A DNA stretch of 35,488 bases from an uncultured bacterium (lineage in GTDB: Bacteria; Verrucomicrobiota; Kiritimatiellia; CAIKKV01; CAITUY01): NCBI GenBank assembly GCA_903895695.1, contig CAITUY010000065.1:1-35488 (forward strand). The letters are read 5' to 3'. Made by a program: the position numbers and the translations under genes. Under the pieces are notes generated by a model, which was not told the DNA's origin, did not search any database, and saw nothing but the letters and a program-made list of their open reading frames with translations. The first letter of the stretch is position 1, and the number at the start of each line of letters is the position of its first letter. Shown one piece after another: positions 21,684 to 30,849 of the stretch.

Positions 21684-21742
21684 GCAAGACTTAGGATCTT
21701 GTGCCGCAAGGTTTGCGGGTTCAAATCCCGCCTCGCCCACCA
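21684..21742 (+). other. 3' fragment of tRNA-Leu(UAG): putative attachment site (attR)
   Basis: The + strand reads as the 3' two thirds of a leucine tRNA. The anticodon stem is CAAGA (21685-21689) with TCTTG (21697-21701), around the 7-base loop CTTAGGA with anticodon TAG. A short variable arm follows (21702-21714). The T arm is GCGGG and CCCGC (21715-21719, 21727-21731) around TTCAAAT. The acceptor strand is CTCGCCC, then A and CCA (21740-21742). The matching 5' acceptor strand (GGGCGAG) and D arm are not present, so it is not a functional tRNA. Integration into the 3' end of a tRNA leaves exactly such a copy. Confidence 0.82.
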
Positions 21743-21756
21743 TCTTTCATGCGAAA

Positions 21757-22248
21757 TCAGTCGGTCTGCTTCGGTTGGTGCTTCATCATCTGCTCTCTAA
21801 CCAATTCGATATGCCGTTTCGTTGCCTTCGAGAGATGGTCGGCAATCACGGTGAACTCGGGGGCATCAGAGGTCACGATCTCATAGAAGTGGGCATCCAA
21901 AATGGACGTCTCAATGGAGAGGGCCACGGTGATGGCCTTCAACGCGGAGACGGGGTGCGTCCTGACGGCTGCAATTTCCGCGTTAACCTTCGCGATAAGG
22001 GCATCGGTGGCCTGCTTGTCGAACCGGCCGAGGTTGTAGAAGACGTTGCCGTTGTCCAACTGCGTGTGCATTGACTTCAGGAGCCGCGCATGATCGTCTT
22101 CCTCGGCGGAGAGTGTCTGCCAGACCTCTCCCATCTCGGGAAGCATTCGGCCATAGGTTGCGTATAGCTTCGCAATCGCCGCCTCACACTGCGCGAGATG
22201 ATCGATGATAACTCTCTGGGCTTCCCGGACCCTCGTCTTGCTGTCCAC
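21757..22248 (-). CDS. Ferritin-like / rubrerythrin-like four-helix protein
   Basis: 163 residues from a GTG at 22248, preferred because GGGGAG lies seven bases upstream; ATGs at 22263 and 22302 are in the same frame. The sequence shows long amphipathic helices with the pattern EAAIAKLYATYGRMLPEMGE, then WQTLSAEEDDHARLL, like the Ex(n)EExxH iron sites of rubrerythrin-type proteins, and a later helix IETSILDAHFYE, then KATKRHIELV. The second metal site is less clear. There is no Cys-rich rubredoxin tail. It is the first chromosomal gene right of the attachment site, ending 14 bases from it. Confidence 0.7.
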   Translation of the reverse strand: MDSKTRVREAQRVIIDHLAQCEAAIAKLYATYGRMLPEMGEVWQTLSAEEDDHARLLKSMHTQLDNGNVFYNLGRFDKQATDALIAKVNAEIAAVRTHPVSALKAITVALSIETSILDAHFYEIVTSDAPEFTVIADHLSKATKRHIELVREQMMKHQPKQTD

Positions 22249-22341
22249 GTGCTGTCTCCCCATTCGCCGCTCACCGAACTGCCCCAACGGTTGCGCCTTC
22301 ACCTTGTGGTGACTCGCAGCGGGGTCCCCGGGAATCGAAGC

Positions 22342-23217
22342 TTACTTCACTTCCTCGACCAGGCGGCGCAAGTTGGCCAGTCCGGTCGCAACGCCCAGGA
22401 GCACGTCCTCCATCCCCTCGAACTCGATGGAGAGGACGCCGTCATACCCCGCGCGTTTGAAGATGCGCAGGCACTGAACCAGCGGAACATCGCCGTGGCC
22501 GATGATGGCGCCGCGCAGGTAGTTGCCTCCGCGCGACAGGAACCACCCGGCGCCGGGGTTGAACGCCGTGCCCGGCTTGACGTGGAAATCCTTGGCGTGG
22601 CAGTGGAAGGCATAGGGCATCAACCGCCCCACGGCTTCGCCGGGATTCTCGTCCGCGCACAGGAAATTCCCCACGTCAACCAGCGCGCCAAAGTTGGGGT
22701 GGTTCACGCCGTTGACCAGCTTTTCAACCCGCGCGCTGTCCTGGCAGAAAAACCCGTGGTTCTCAACCATGGTCCGGATGCCCAGCGTGGCGGCATACTC
22801 CGTCACCCCGCGGCAGCCCTTGGCCAGGGTGGGCAGCGCATCGTCAAAGCCCCGGGGCCCTTTGTGGGAGGCCGCATAGCCGCCGGTGGCATCGTGCCGC
22901 ATCCCCTTGACACCGAGGATGTTGGCCACGTCCACCTCGCGCTTCACCCGGTCGATCTCGGCCTGCAGATTGCCGTTGCTGCCGTTGAGGAAGTCGGCGC
23001 CGATGGTGTAGTTCACGATCGGCAGGCCCACGCGCTCGCTTTCGGCTTTCAGCTCCTTCGCGAATGCAGGCAGGGCTTTGCCCTCGGGCACGGAAATGGT
23101 CGAGAATTCGATCACGTCAAAGCCCATTTCTTTGGCCTTGGCAATAACTTCAATCTGCTTCAGGGTCTTGTCGCCGACGAGGCGGCTGAAGCTGTAGGAA
23201 CTGACGCCGAGTTTCAT
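22342..23217 (-). CDS. Sugar phosphate isomerase/epimerase (xylose isomerase-like TIM barrel)
   Basis: 291 residues from the ATG at 23217 (MKLGVSSYSF), with AAGGAG upstream; the longer frame to 23376 lacks protein-like sequence. It shows the AP-endonuclease-2/IolE-like barrel: GFDVIEFSTI (strand 2), RTMVENHGFF with metal-ligand Glu, NFGALVDVGNF with Asp, AFHCHAKDFH with His, and GVLSIEFEG with Glu. These enzymes use a divalent metal to isomerise or epimerise free or phosphorylated sugars and inositols. It is divergent from a glycosidase-like gene, consistent with a small carbohydrate-use locus. Confidence 0.9.
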   Translation of the reverse strand: MKLGVSSYSFSRLVGDKTLKQIEVIAKAKEMGFDVIEFSTISVPEGKALPAFAKELKAESERVGLPIVNYTIGADFLNGSNGNLQAEIDRVKREVDVANILGVKGMRHDATGGYAASHKGPRGFDDALPTLAKGCRGVTEYAATLGIRTMVENHGFFCQDSARVEKLVNGVNHPNFGALVDVGNFLCADENPGEAVGRLMPYAFHCHAKDFHVKPGTAFNPGAGWFLSRGGNYLRGAIIGHGDVPLVQCLRIFKRAGYDGVLSIEFEGMEDVLLGVATGLANLRRLVEEVK

Positions 23218-23327
23218 AACGGGAACGCTCCTTGGTTGATGGATGGCGGCCACTGTAGTGTAATCAGTGCAGGTCGACAAGATAGTGTCAAGTGCCCAGC
23301 AAGTGACCAGAATGAAGGAGTCCAGGG

Positions 23328-24467
23328 ATGACCCAATCAACAGGAATGCACCTCGGCGGGTTCCGCAGCAAGGCAAAGGTGCCCGCCGCGGACTTTTGTT
23401 ACCGGATGGAGTGGCAGGGATATCTTGTCAACGATCCGGCTTTCTTTACCTGGAGCCATTTCGGCCTGCAGGGCCCGGATGGCCGGTACCACCTGTTTGG
23501 CGAGCGGGTCGCAAGCGAAACCATCAGGCAGAACAACGCCCATATCGCCTGGGCCCTCTGCAAATGCGCGGAAATCGCGCACTACACGGCCGACCGACCC
23601 GAAGGCCCCTACCGGCTCGCCGATGTGCCGCTGCGCAGGGGTAACGCAGACGAATTCGACCCGTCGATGATCTATCCAACCGTCCACCATGACGGAAACC
23701 GGTGGGTCATGATGTACAACGGCATCAGTACCTTTGGGGACGGTCACTGCAGTCTACACAATGTGGAGGCCACGGGAGACGGACATATCTGGCGAGGGGG
23801 GCTGGCCGTCGCGGATTCACTGGATGGTCCCTGGCGGAAAGTGGGCGAGGTGCTCAGCCCGTCCCAAGATCCTCACCACTTCACGTATCAAGCGGCCATT
23901 CACGTCCCCTCGATGCTCCCGTTCAGGGGGAAGTGGTTTGCCTATTTCCATACCGGCCCCGGCAGTCCCTCAGGCTATGGCCTCCCGAACTGGGGACCGG
24001 ATGGGACCGACTGCATCGGTGTGGCCGTGGCGGATCGCCCGGAAGGACCGTGGCGGATCATGGATCAGCCCGCCTTCCAGCAGCCGATGCCCGGCAGGAA
24101 AGGCGGACACGTGACCGTCGAGGATGTGGGCGCCTTCGTCCACGACAATCGGGTCTGCCTGCTGTGCACCGATTTCTTCGGCCATGTGACCGGCGTACCG
24201 GGAGCCGTGGCCATGTTCGTTTCAGAAGATGGGCTGTCGTTCCCCTTCGACAAGGCCAGTCTTGCAGTCGATTTGATACCGGCCTACTACAAGTCGTACG
24301 ACCCGAGCCGCGTCAAGATCTGGTGGGAACCGGGATTTCCGAACCGGTTCGAGGCCCCGCGCGTAATGACGATCGAAGGCCGCCCCGCCTACTTTCTGGC
24401 GAGCAGCGGCACCAATGTCGATGGGGGTTCCACGACATCCAGCTATCTGATGCGAATCGAGCCCTGA
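23328..24467 (+). CDS. Five-bladed beta-propeller glycoside hydrolase-like protein (GH43-like)
   Basis: 379 residues with AAGGAG upstream of the ATG. Repeating blades are visible, each with an Asp/Trp-rich turn: FTWSHFGLQGPDGRYHLFGE, ADRPEGPYRLADV, DGNRWVMMYNG, ADSLDGPWRKVGE, FRGKWFAYFHTG, ADRPEGPWRIMD. This is the layout of GH43/GH117-type proteins that cleave arabinose-, xylose- or anhydrogalactose-containing glycans. There is no signal peptide, so it is probably cytoplasmic. The catalytic carboxylates cannot be assigned with certainty by eye. Convergent with the large glycosidase gene. Confidence 0.75.
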   Translation: MTQSTGMHLGGFRSKAKVPAADFCYRMEWQGYLVNDPAFFTWSHFGLQGPDGRYHLFGERVASETIRQNNAHIAWALCKCAEIAHYTADRPEGPYRLADVPLRRGNADEFDPSMIYPTVHHDGNRWVMMYNGISTFGDGHCSLHNVEATGDGHIWRGGLAVADSLDGPWRKVGEVLSPSQDPHHFTYQAAIHVPSMLPFRGKWFAYFHTGPGSPSGYGLPNWGPDGTDCIGVAVADRPEGPWRIMDQPAFQQPMPGRKGGHVTVEDVGAFVHDNRVCLLCTDFFGHVTGVPGAVAMFVSEDGLSFPFDKASLAVDLIPAYYKSYDPSRVKIWWEPGFPNRFEAPRVMTIEGRPAYFLASSGTNVDGGSTTSSYLMRIEP

Positions 24468-24510
24468 CGGTCCGGCGTTCGCGTCGAGGTGAAACCACGC
24501 ACCGCGGGAC

Positions 24511-27500
24511 TCACTTGCCGGCCGTGTCTTCGAATACGTACGCGAAAATCGACCCCGGCGGCATCCCACCCCGCGTGCCGCCGCTTTGCTCGTCGATGGC
24601 CAGCGTGCCATTCCGCGGGGCGGAAACCGGTAAATCGCGGCTCTGGAGCGTGACGTTCAGCGCGTCGCGGTTGGTCTGACGCGGATCACCGGTCAACGTG
24701 TGCAGCGTGATACGGCCGGCCTTGCCGAACGGCAACGCGAGTGTCACCGGCGTGCAACCGTCGCCGAAGTCCTGCCCGTCGTGGTTGCCGTCCAATCGCC
24801 GTGAGACAACGAACACGGTCCAGCGGGTGCCGTCGCGCATCGCGTAGGCCCCGGCCAGCGGATACGACGCCTTGCCGCGCACCAACTCAGGAACGCCGGT
24901 CGCCTCCACGGCCATGAGATCGCCCGAGGCATAGCGGTTACGCAACGTGAGCGCCAGCCAGGCGGGGACCGGGCGGAACCCATCGGCCAATACCGTATGG
25001 CTGTTCCAGTGGCTGCCCTCGCCATAGCTGAAGAAACATTGTTCGGTCCAGCCGTAACGGTAACTCCGCATCCACGCGTCGAACGCACCCACGGCCTGGG
25101 CCAACGACTTGCCGTATTTCTCGTTCGTCTCGACCTGTTCGGGGCCGGCCTTGCCCGGCAGCGCGAACCCGCCCGGCCCGCCTTCGTAGGCCGCGATGTC
25201 ATAGACGTGATGCGCCGAGGCCAGCGCGTCGCGGGCCGCGCCCATCTGGCGTTCCCCGGCCTCGGGGCCGGTCAGGAAACTGAGCAGACATTCCTGCACG
25301 CCGTGGTCGTCGTAGCGGCGGGCGGAATAGTCGCCGGTCTCCCACTTGGGCCCGACATAGTTCGCGTGCCCGAGCAACGTGGCATACGGGTTGGCCTGCA
25401 GGGCCTCCTCCCCGTAGCCGTGGACCGAGCCATCCGGGCCGGGTCCACCGTCGTAGTTTCCGCCAAGGGCGAAGCGTATCTTGCGATCGAGGTGCTGCGT
25501 CCGCCAGTACGGGCTCTTCATGATCGTCTCGCACAGATAGCGTGTGAACAACCCGTACTCCTTGCCGCCCTGGTGCACGGAATTGCGCGTGCTGAAGCCC
25601 AGCCAGTCGGGAAAGACGCCGTTGTGCCACGTCTCGTTGCCGAACTCGATGATGAGTCCCGGGAACTCGTCCGTCCAGGGAGTGCCCGTGCCGCGCTGCT
25701 GGAAACGTTTGTAGGCCCAGGGCCTGGTTTGCGGTGTATCGCTGGCCGGATCATAGGGCGCGGCCAGATACTCGACAAACGCCAGCCAGTCCGCCTCGGA
25801 ATGGAGAATGTGCTGCATCACCAGCCATGGCCGCATGCGCGAAGCCGCATCCGGCCCGGTCTCGAGATCGAACATCAACCCCATCGGCACGGTCATGCGC
25901 GTCGTGGCGTTGATATCGGTGCGCCAGTCGACGTTGACGCGGGAGTTGGCGTGCCAGCTCAAGAGCGACGCCATGGTCGCATTGCGGTCGAGAAACCAGA
26001 TGCGGTGCGCGCCCTTCGGGCCAGCGGCCGGCTGGGAGCGGAGCAGTTCGTCCAGCACGGTCGCATTGGGGACATACGGTCGCTCGGCCGCCTCGGGCCG
26101 GTCGCACCGGAACACGCGGGCGTTGTCCAACCACAGCGTGCCGGGCCCCGTGAAAGCGAACTGGGGGCCGAAGTGCAGGATTTTCTCAGGCCGCGCCGGC
26201 CCGACGAAATCACCTGTATACTTCGCCCACTCGCCCGTGACCTTGAACGTTTGCTTGAGGCCGGAATAGCCCTTGCCGAACGAGAACGTCACGACGCCGT
26301 CTCCAGCCAGCGCTTCCTGCCGCATCCAGGCTTCAACCCGGTAGGACTTGCCCGGTTCAAGCTGGCCGTACCACAACGATTCTCCGCCTTCCTGCGTGCC
26401 GATGAACGTATACTGGAAAATCGACTGGGCGCCGGGCCCGGCTTTAATCTGCAGACAAGTCTCGCCCGGGTCAACCATGGCCGCGGGCACGGGCTTCGGG
26501 TGGGGAACCAGGGCAAACACCAGGTTGCCCACGCCCCCCTTCTGCCAGTACCACTCCGGAACGTCCGCCGAGCCGCTCATGCCGCGGACGCGCGGATTCA
26601 CATAGCGCATCAGGAACGGGTCGAAACGCCGCTCGACCGTGACGTAGTCCCACGGTGCCAGCGGCGGCGTGTCCCGGGTCACGTACACGCGCTGCGCCTG
26701 CCTGGCCGCGGGCACGGTGGAACGTTTGACGCGGTACCCGACGACGCCGGGCGACGGACTCGGCTCCCACGTCAGCGTCACGCAGCCCTTGCCGGCCTCG
26801 GCCTTGAGGTCGGTCGGCGGCAATGGCTTGAGCCCGGCGGCAGTGGGGTGCGGCGGCGCGGGGTTTATCACCCAGTTGCGGGCGTCGCTCCGGCGCATCA
26901 TGTCCGTTACCTGCAGCCGCAACACTACGTCTTCGATGGGTATCTCCGGCCGGCCGGTCACGCGGCCCGTGGACACGTCGAGCCGTAACCCGGCCGGCAG
27001 CGCCGCAGCCCGCCCGACGCCATCCACGCTCCGCCACGTGAAGGGGGCCTGGCCGCCCACGACTTTCGGGGCCAGATCAAAATCGGCCCCGGGCCGCGCG
27101 GGCGGCGCCTGATCGTCAGCCGTGGCAACGATCAAGTGCGGCCCGGCCTCAGCCGTGGCTTCGGGCGTAGCGTTCGTTTCGGGGGATAGATCCGACTCCA
27201 CATTGCTGGCTGTTACGGCCACGACGGTATACCAGTAGGTCTTCCCATTCTCGACGCCCGCGGCGTCGGTAGCCGTCAGATTGCCGTGCCGCACCCACGC
27301 GTTCGGGAACACGGGAGCGTAGGTGCTGGCAACCCAGCCGCCATCCGGGAAGTCCTTATCGCCCTCGGGTATGACCCGGCCCTTGCCGACCGCCGCGACA
27401 TGATCGGCCGTCGCCAGTTCAAGATTGCCGCCATCAGACCGGACGGGCAGACGTTGTCCGTCTTTGTTGACCAGCCGGTAGATCCGCAAGTCGGCGCCGC

Positions 27501-27861
27501 TCAGGAAACCGCTGTTCCACAGATCGTACCAGGAGGTGCCGGGCCCATCGATTTCGAACCAGCCGGGACCACAGGCCTTGACGCGGTGCAAATTGCGCCA
27601 GACCACGGGCTCGTTCCCGGAGTTCTGGATGAAGTTGTTGGCCGCCCATTCCACGGCGCCGCAACCGCCCCACCCGTTCACACCGAGCGGCGGAACGCTG
27701 ACGGCGGGCCGTACGACGTTGGTGGTGATTGTGAACACGGCTGGGCCCGCCGCGTCCGCGGCTCGCACCGGAGTCGTCAGGGCGATCGCTGTCGCGCCCA
27801 GACAAACCCCGACACGGACTCCCCACACTGTCCTCAATGCACGCGCTATGCTCCTATGCAT
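24511..27861 (-). CDS. Large secreted multidomain glycosidase-like protein
   Basis: 1116 residues from the ATG at 27861 (AAGGAG upstream). A signal peptide (about 1-36, ending TPVRAADA) is followed by an Fn3-like edge, a putative Ig domain (about 230-330, LPAGLRLDVSTGRVTGRPEI), an Fn3 domain (about 335-430, PPTDLKAEAGKGCVTLTWEP) and a carbohydrate-binding beta sandwich (about 450-590). The catalytic-type barrel lies around 600-950. IIEFGNETWHNG (about residue 737) fits the Asn-Glu acid/base of clan GH-A, and AAYEGGPGG (about 892) fits the nucleophile Glu. A C-terminal beta domain follows. The substrate is unknown. It diverges from the URO-D-like gene. Confidence 0.75.
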   Translation of the reverse strand: MHRSIARALRTVWGVRVGVCLGATAIALTTPVRAADAAGPAVFTITTNVVRPAVSVPPLGVNGWGGCGAVEWAANNFIQNSGNEPVVWRNLHRVKACGPGWFEIDGPGTSWYDLWNSGFLSGADLRIYRLVNKDGQRLPVRSDGGNLELATADHVAAVGKGRVIPEGDKDFPDGGWVASTYAPVFPNAWVRHGNLTATDAAGVENGKTYWYTVVAVTASNVESDLSPETNATPEATAEAGPHLIVATADDQAPPARPGADFDLAPKVVGGQAPFTWRSVDGVGRAAALPAGLRLDVSTGRVTGRPEIPIEDVVLRLQVTDMMRRSDARNWVINPAPPHPTAAGLKPLPPTDLKAEAGKGCVTLTWEPSPSPGVVGYRVKRSTVPAARQAQRVYVTRDTPPLAPWDYVTVERRFDPFLMRYVNPRVRGMSGSADVPEWYWQKGGVGNLVFALVPHPKPVPAAMVDPGETCLQIKAGPGAQSIFQYTFIGTQEGGESLWYGQLEPGKSYRVEAWMRQEALAGDGVVTFSFGKGYSGLKQTFKVTGEWAKYTGDFVGPARPEKILHFGPQFAFTGPGTLWLDNARVFRCDRPEAAERPYVPNATVLDELLRSQPAAGPKGAHRIWFLDRNATMASLLSWHANSRVNVDWRTDINATTRMTVPMGLMFDLETGPDAASRMRPWLVMQHILHSEADWLAFVEYLAAPYDPASDTPQTRPWAYKRFQQRGTGTPWTDEFPGLIIEFGNETWHNGVFPDWLGFSTRNSVHQGGKEYGLFTRYLCETIMKSPYWRTQHLDRKIRFALGGNYDGGPGPDGSVHGYGEEALQANPYATLLGHANYVGPKWETGDYSARRYDDHGVQECLLSFLTGPEAGERQMGAARDALASAHHVYDIAAYEGGPGGFALPGKAGPEQVETNEKYGKSLAQAVGAFDAWMRSYRYGWTEQCFFSYGEGSHWNSHTVLADGFRPVPAWLALTLRNRYASGDLMAVEATGVPELVRGKASYPLAGAYAMRDGTRWTVFVVSRRLDGNHDGQDFGDGCTPVTLALPFGKAGRITLHTLTGDPRQTNRDALNVTLQSRDLPVSAPRNGTLAIDEQSGGTRGGMPPGSIFAYVFEDTAGK

Positions 27862-28101
27862 GCTCAACTCCTTGGCTGCCACCCAATAGAGGCGGCTGAG
27901 ATCGCTGACCCGTCCACAGTAAACAGTGAACGGTGGATGCTGTCACCCAAATCCCGCCCGACCGCCCATCGCAAGGCAAACTGAAAGACCGTGACTAATC
28001 GCCAGAAACTCGTTACACGAAGCGGATCAAATGAATGCAACCCGATCACGGTTCCCCCACCAGGGAGTCAGCGTTCTTCGTCACAACAGGAGACCATCCC
28101 C

Positions 28102-29349
28102 ATGACCCGTCGCGAACGTGTGCTGGCAGCGCTGGAATTCCGTGCACCCGACCAACTGCCCAAGGACCTATCCGCGATGCCATCCACGGGTATCAGTTGC
28201 TTCGCTTACCCGAAACTCGTCGCCGCGCTCGGGCTGCCGCCCCGTCTGCCGAGGGTCTACGATACCGGGCAGATGCTGGCACTGCCCGACCGCGACGTCC
28301 TGGACGCGCTGGATTGCGACGTGATCACCGTCATGGGCACGGCCTGCACAAACGCCTTCGACGAGCCCGCGCGCTGGCTTCCCTTCGACTTCAACGGCCG
28401 GCTGCCGGCGCTGGTCCAACGGCCTGAGTCGTTCCAGGTGCGGCCCGACGGCGTTATCGTCCAACACGGCACGCAGTTGATGGGGCCCGACTCGTACGTG
28501 TTCGATGCGCCGGGAGCGGGGCAGGAACTCGATCTGAGTCACGACGCCGAACCCTTCGATCTGGCTGCAGCCGAGGAGCACCAGCAGCGCGGCCTCCCCA
28601 CGCCGGACCAAGTACGGGAACAGGCCGCCTATTGCGCCCGGGCCCGGGCCGCGACCGACCGGGCGATCATGTTCACCGGCCTCAGCGCCGGATTCGGGTA
28701 CGCCGGCGGCATTGCGCGGTTCTCAATGCTCTGCCTGACCGAACCGGACCATATCCGGGCCTTTCACGAGATCATCACGCGCCACGCCGTGGAACGCGTG
28801 GAACGCCTGCTGCCCGCCATCGCGCCCCATGTGGATGTGCTGATGCTGTGCGCCGACGACCAGGGCATCCAAACAGGCCCGATCCTGCCCCCGCGTCTCT
28901 TCAATGAACTGTTCGTGCCCTACTACGGCCGCGTGAATGAAGCCGTCCACCGGATCGCCCCGCACATGAAGACCTTCTTGCACTGCTGCGGCGCGGTGTA
29001 CGACCTGATGGACGGCATCATGGCGTCGGGCTTCGACGCCCTCAACCCGGTGCAGTGGTCGGCGGGCACAGCGACGTATCGGCAGTGGAAGGACAAGGCG
29101 CGCGGTCGCATCGCGCTGTGGGGCGGCGGCGTCAATACGCAAACCACGCTGCCGTTCGGATCCGTGCCGGACGTGGAGCGCGAGGTGAGCGAGGTCGTTC
29201 CATGCCTGGCGCAGGACTCCGGCTATATCTTCTGCGCCATTCACAATCTGTTGGCGGAGATCCCGCCCGAAAAGGTCATTGCGCTTTACCGCGCGGCCGC
29301 GCGCGTTGGCGACGGCTCGAAGCGGCCGTCCGGACGCGATCGCCGGTGA
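28102..29349 (+). CDS. Uroporphyrinogen decarboxylase (URO-D) superfamily protein
   Basis: 415 residues from the ATG at 28102 (ACAGGAGA upstream). Family marks are the N-terminus RRERVLAALEFRAPDQLPKD, then FHEIITRHAVERVERLLPAI, VDVLMLCADDQGIQTGPILP, and KTFLHCCGAVYDLMDGIMAS with HCCG near residue 294, followed by GFDALNPVQW. Such proteins in this kind of genome are usually not heme enzymes but MtaA/MtbA-like or sugar-linked proteins of unknown substrate. The 240-base divergent gap before it contains CAGTAAA CAGTGAA CGGTGGA (about 27916-27936), a degenerate 7-bp repeat. Confidence 0.88.
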   Translation: MTRRERVLAALEFRAPDQLPKDLSAMPSTGISCFAYPKLVAALGLPPRLPRVYDTGQMLALPDRDVLDALDCDVITVMGTACTNAFDEPARWLPFDFNGRLPALVQRPESFQVRPDGVIVQHGTQLMGPDSYVFDAPGAGQELDLSHDAEPFDLAAAEEHQQRGLPTPDQVREQAAYCARARAATDRAIMFTGLSAGFGYAGGIARFSMLCLTEPDHIRAFHEIITRHAVERVERLLPAIAPHVDVLMLCADDQGIQTGPILPPRLFNELFVPYYGRVNEAVHRIAPHMKTFLHCCGAVYDLMDGIMASGFDALNPVQWSAGTATYRQWKDKARGRIALWGGGVNTQTTLPFGSVPDVEREVSEVVPCLAQDSGYIFCAIHNLLAEIPPEKVIALYRAAARVGDGSKRPSGRDRR

Positions 29350-29368
29350 CGGCTCCGACCGGGCGAGG

Positions 29369-30355
29369 TCACGGACCGTAGAAAGTTCCGGGCCTCAGCT
29401 CGGCATAGCCGCCGGTCTTATGCAGATGCCGCCGCGCGTCGAAGCACAAGTCGCACTTGCTGATGTACCCGTTCTCACGCGGAACGAACCCGCGCGGCGC
29501 CGCCTCGCGATCCGCCAGCGCGTACGGCCCGCCGTCGCATAACGCCGTGAAGACGGGGTGGCGGCCGGGGTCGATCGCCGGGTGCAGGTCGTCGACCGTG
29601 CCCACGACGAGGCCGGCGCAGCCCCCGGTGAACAAATGGCCGTGATGATCAATGTGCACGTGTTCGGCCCGCAGCAGTTCGCCGGCACACGTGCAATCCC
29701 GAAAGGCCTCCGCCGGCTGGGGTGTGTAGCACTCGCGCAACCCCTGCGGCACACGGCCGCCGGGCATGACATCGAAGAGTTCAAGCAACTCGGGCGACCG
29801 GCGCTCAATGCCGGCATACCGGCAAAACTCGTCCAGCGAGTGAGTCCCCTCATCCGGCATCCGGGACAGCAGATCGTAAAGGTGGGGCAGGTAGACCAGG
29901 ACACGGCCGGACCCGAACACTTCCCGCGCCGCCTGCACCGCGTGCCGCGTGGCCGAAAACGGCACGAACTCGTGATGGAACATGGAGACGCTGATGAGGA
30001 TTGACGGGAGTCCGGCGGCCTTCAGCCGTCGCATCCCAGCGAGCGCCGTCTCCGCGTCCTTGCACCAGCCACCATTCGTCTCCACATAGGAAAGCGGCAC
30101 ACGCCGCGCCACGGCCTGCCGGATGAGGGCTTCCAGCAGGTCCATCCGCAGCGTCGGCTCGCCGCCCGCCAGATGGAGTTCACGGAACCCCGGCTCCCGC
30201 GCCAATGCTGCGAACACACGATCCGCCAGTTCCGGCGTGATCCACTCATCAGGCTGGGCCGGCGAGCAGCGGTACAGGCAGTGCCGGCAAGCACAGGAGC
30301 AGCGGTAGGACAGCATCAAACCGCCTGACCGGATCGGGGGAATCGCTCGTTTCAT
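29369..30355 (-). CDS. Radical SAM protein with SPASM-like C-terminal cysteines
   Basis: 328 residues. The motif CSCACRHC (Cys19, Cys23, Cys26) binds the [4Fe-4S] cluster. LHLAGGEPTLRMDLL is the GGE motif for S-adenosylmethionine, and SILISVSMFHHEFVPF follows. Later Cys residues (about 190-215 and CDLCFDARRHLH near 300) suggest an auxiliary cluster as in SPASM/twitch proteins, which modify peptides or act as maturases. No short precursor peptide or target is visible. It is downstream of a small membrane protein gene by 45 bases on the same strand, so probably in the same operon. Confidence 0.87.
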   Translation of the reverse strand: MKRAIPPIRSGGLMLSYRCSCACRHCLYRCSPAQPDEWITPELADRVFAALAREPGFRELHLAGGEPTLRMDLLEALIRQAVARRVPLSYVETNGGWCKDAETALAGMRRLKAAGLPSILISVSMFHHEFVPFSATRHAVQAAREVFGSGRVLVYLPHLYDLLSRMPDEGTHSLDEFCRYAGIERRSPELLELFDVMPGGRVPQGLRECYTPQPAEAFRDCTCAGELLRAEHVHIDHHGHLFTGGCAGLVVGTVDDLHPAIDPGRHPVFTALCDGGPYALADREAAPRGFVPRENGYISKCDLCFDARRHLHKTGGYAELRPGTFYGP

Positions 30356-30400
30356 GGCGCTGAATCCTGCGCGCCGCCCCGGGGTCGCGCAAGCGCGAAG

Positions 30401-30784
30401 TCATCGCAGCCGGCCGAGCGCCAACAGGAGGAGGCCGCTGAGGATCCCAATTGCAGCAGCGAACATCAGCAGGGCGGTGCCTCGCGAGAGTTCGCAGCGG
30501 ACCGGAAGCGGGATGAAACGCTTGGGAAGTAACGCGGCCAGCAGCCTGACCAGGCCCACGAAGATGATCCCCGCGAGCAGGGCGAGAATGTTCTGGAAGA
30601 ACATAGCCAGCGGAATGGCCAACACGAGGCCCGCCCCGAAGAGAGGGATGAGCGACCAGTCGGAGGGCTTGAGCACGTCCTTGATCTCTCCGTACACGAG
30701 GGGAGCAAGGAGCCCGCCGGTCACGAGGGCGCACACGACGAACGCGGCCAGTTGCTGCCTGCCTGTTAGAGATCGGCGGTTCAT
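30401..30784 (-). CDS. Small integral membrane protein
   Basis: 127 residues from the ATG at 30784 (MNRRSLTGRQQ). Four hydrophobic segments are visible: QLAAFVVCALVTGGLLAP, LIPLFGAGLVLAIPLAMF, ILALLAGIIFVGLVRLLA, and GTALLMFAAAIGILSGLL. Basic residues fall between them. No family is recognised, and the ribosome binding site is weak. It is followed by the radical SAM gene and diverges from the large secreted protein at 30850. Confidence 0.65.
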   Translation of the reverse strand: MNRRSLTGRQQLAAFVVCALVTGGLLAPLVYGEIKDVLKPSDWSLIPLFGAGLVLAIPLAMFFQNILALLAGIIFVGLVRLLAALLPKRFIPLPVRCELSRGTALLMFAAAIGILSGLLLLALGRLR

Positions 30785-30849
30785 AAAACACGATGCCGTT
30801 TGCCTTCTTTTAGTTGTACACAAAGTAGTGTATTCTTCTCGCTGCAGCA

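Noticed and set aside
24997..26988. 663-codon open frame on the + strand
   Set aside because: It lies wholly antisense to the large glycosidase gene, whose protein has clear domains and a signal peptide. The + frame has no recognisable domain and is the usual high-GC mirror frame.
27945..27960. CAAATCCCGCC, matching part of the tRNA fragment, as a possible second attachment site
   Set aside because: Only 11 bases match, it is on the wrong side of the integrase, and no tRNA structure surrounds it.
30814..30836. Promoter for the large secreted protein (TTGTAC and TATTCT)
   Set aside because: The two boxes are only 11 bases apart, too close for a sigma-70 promoter.
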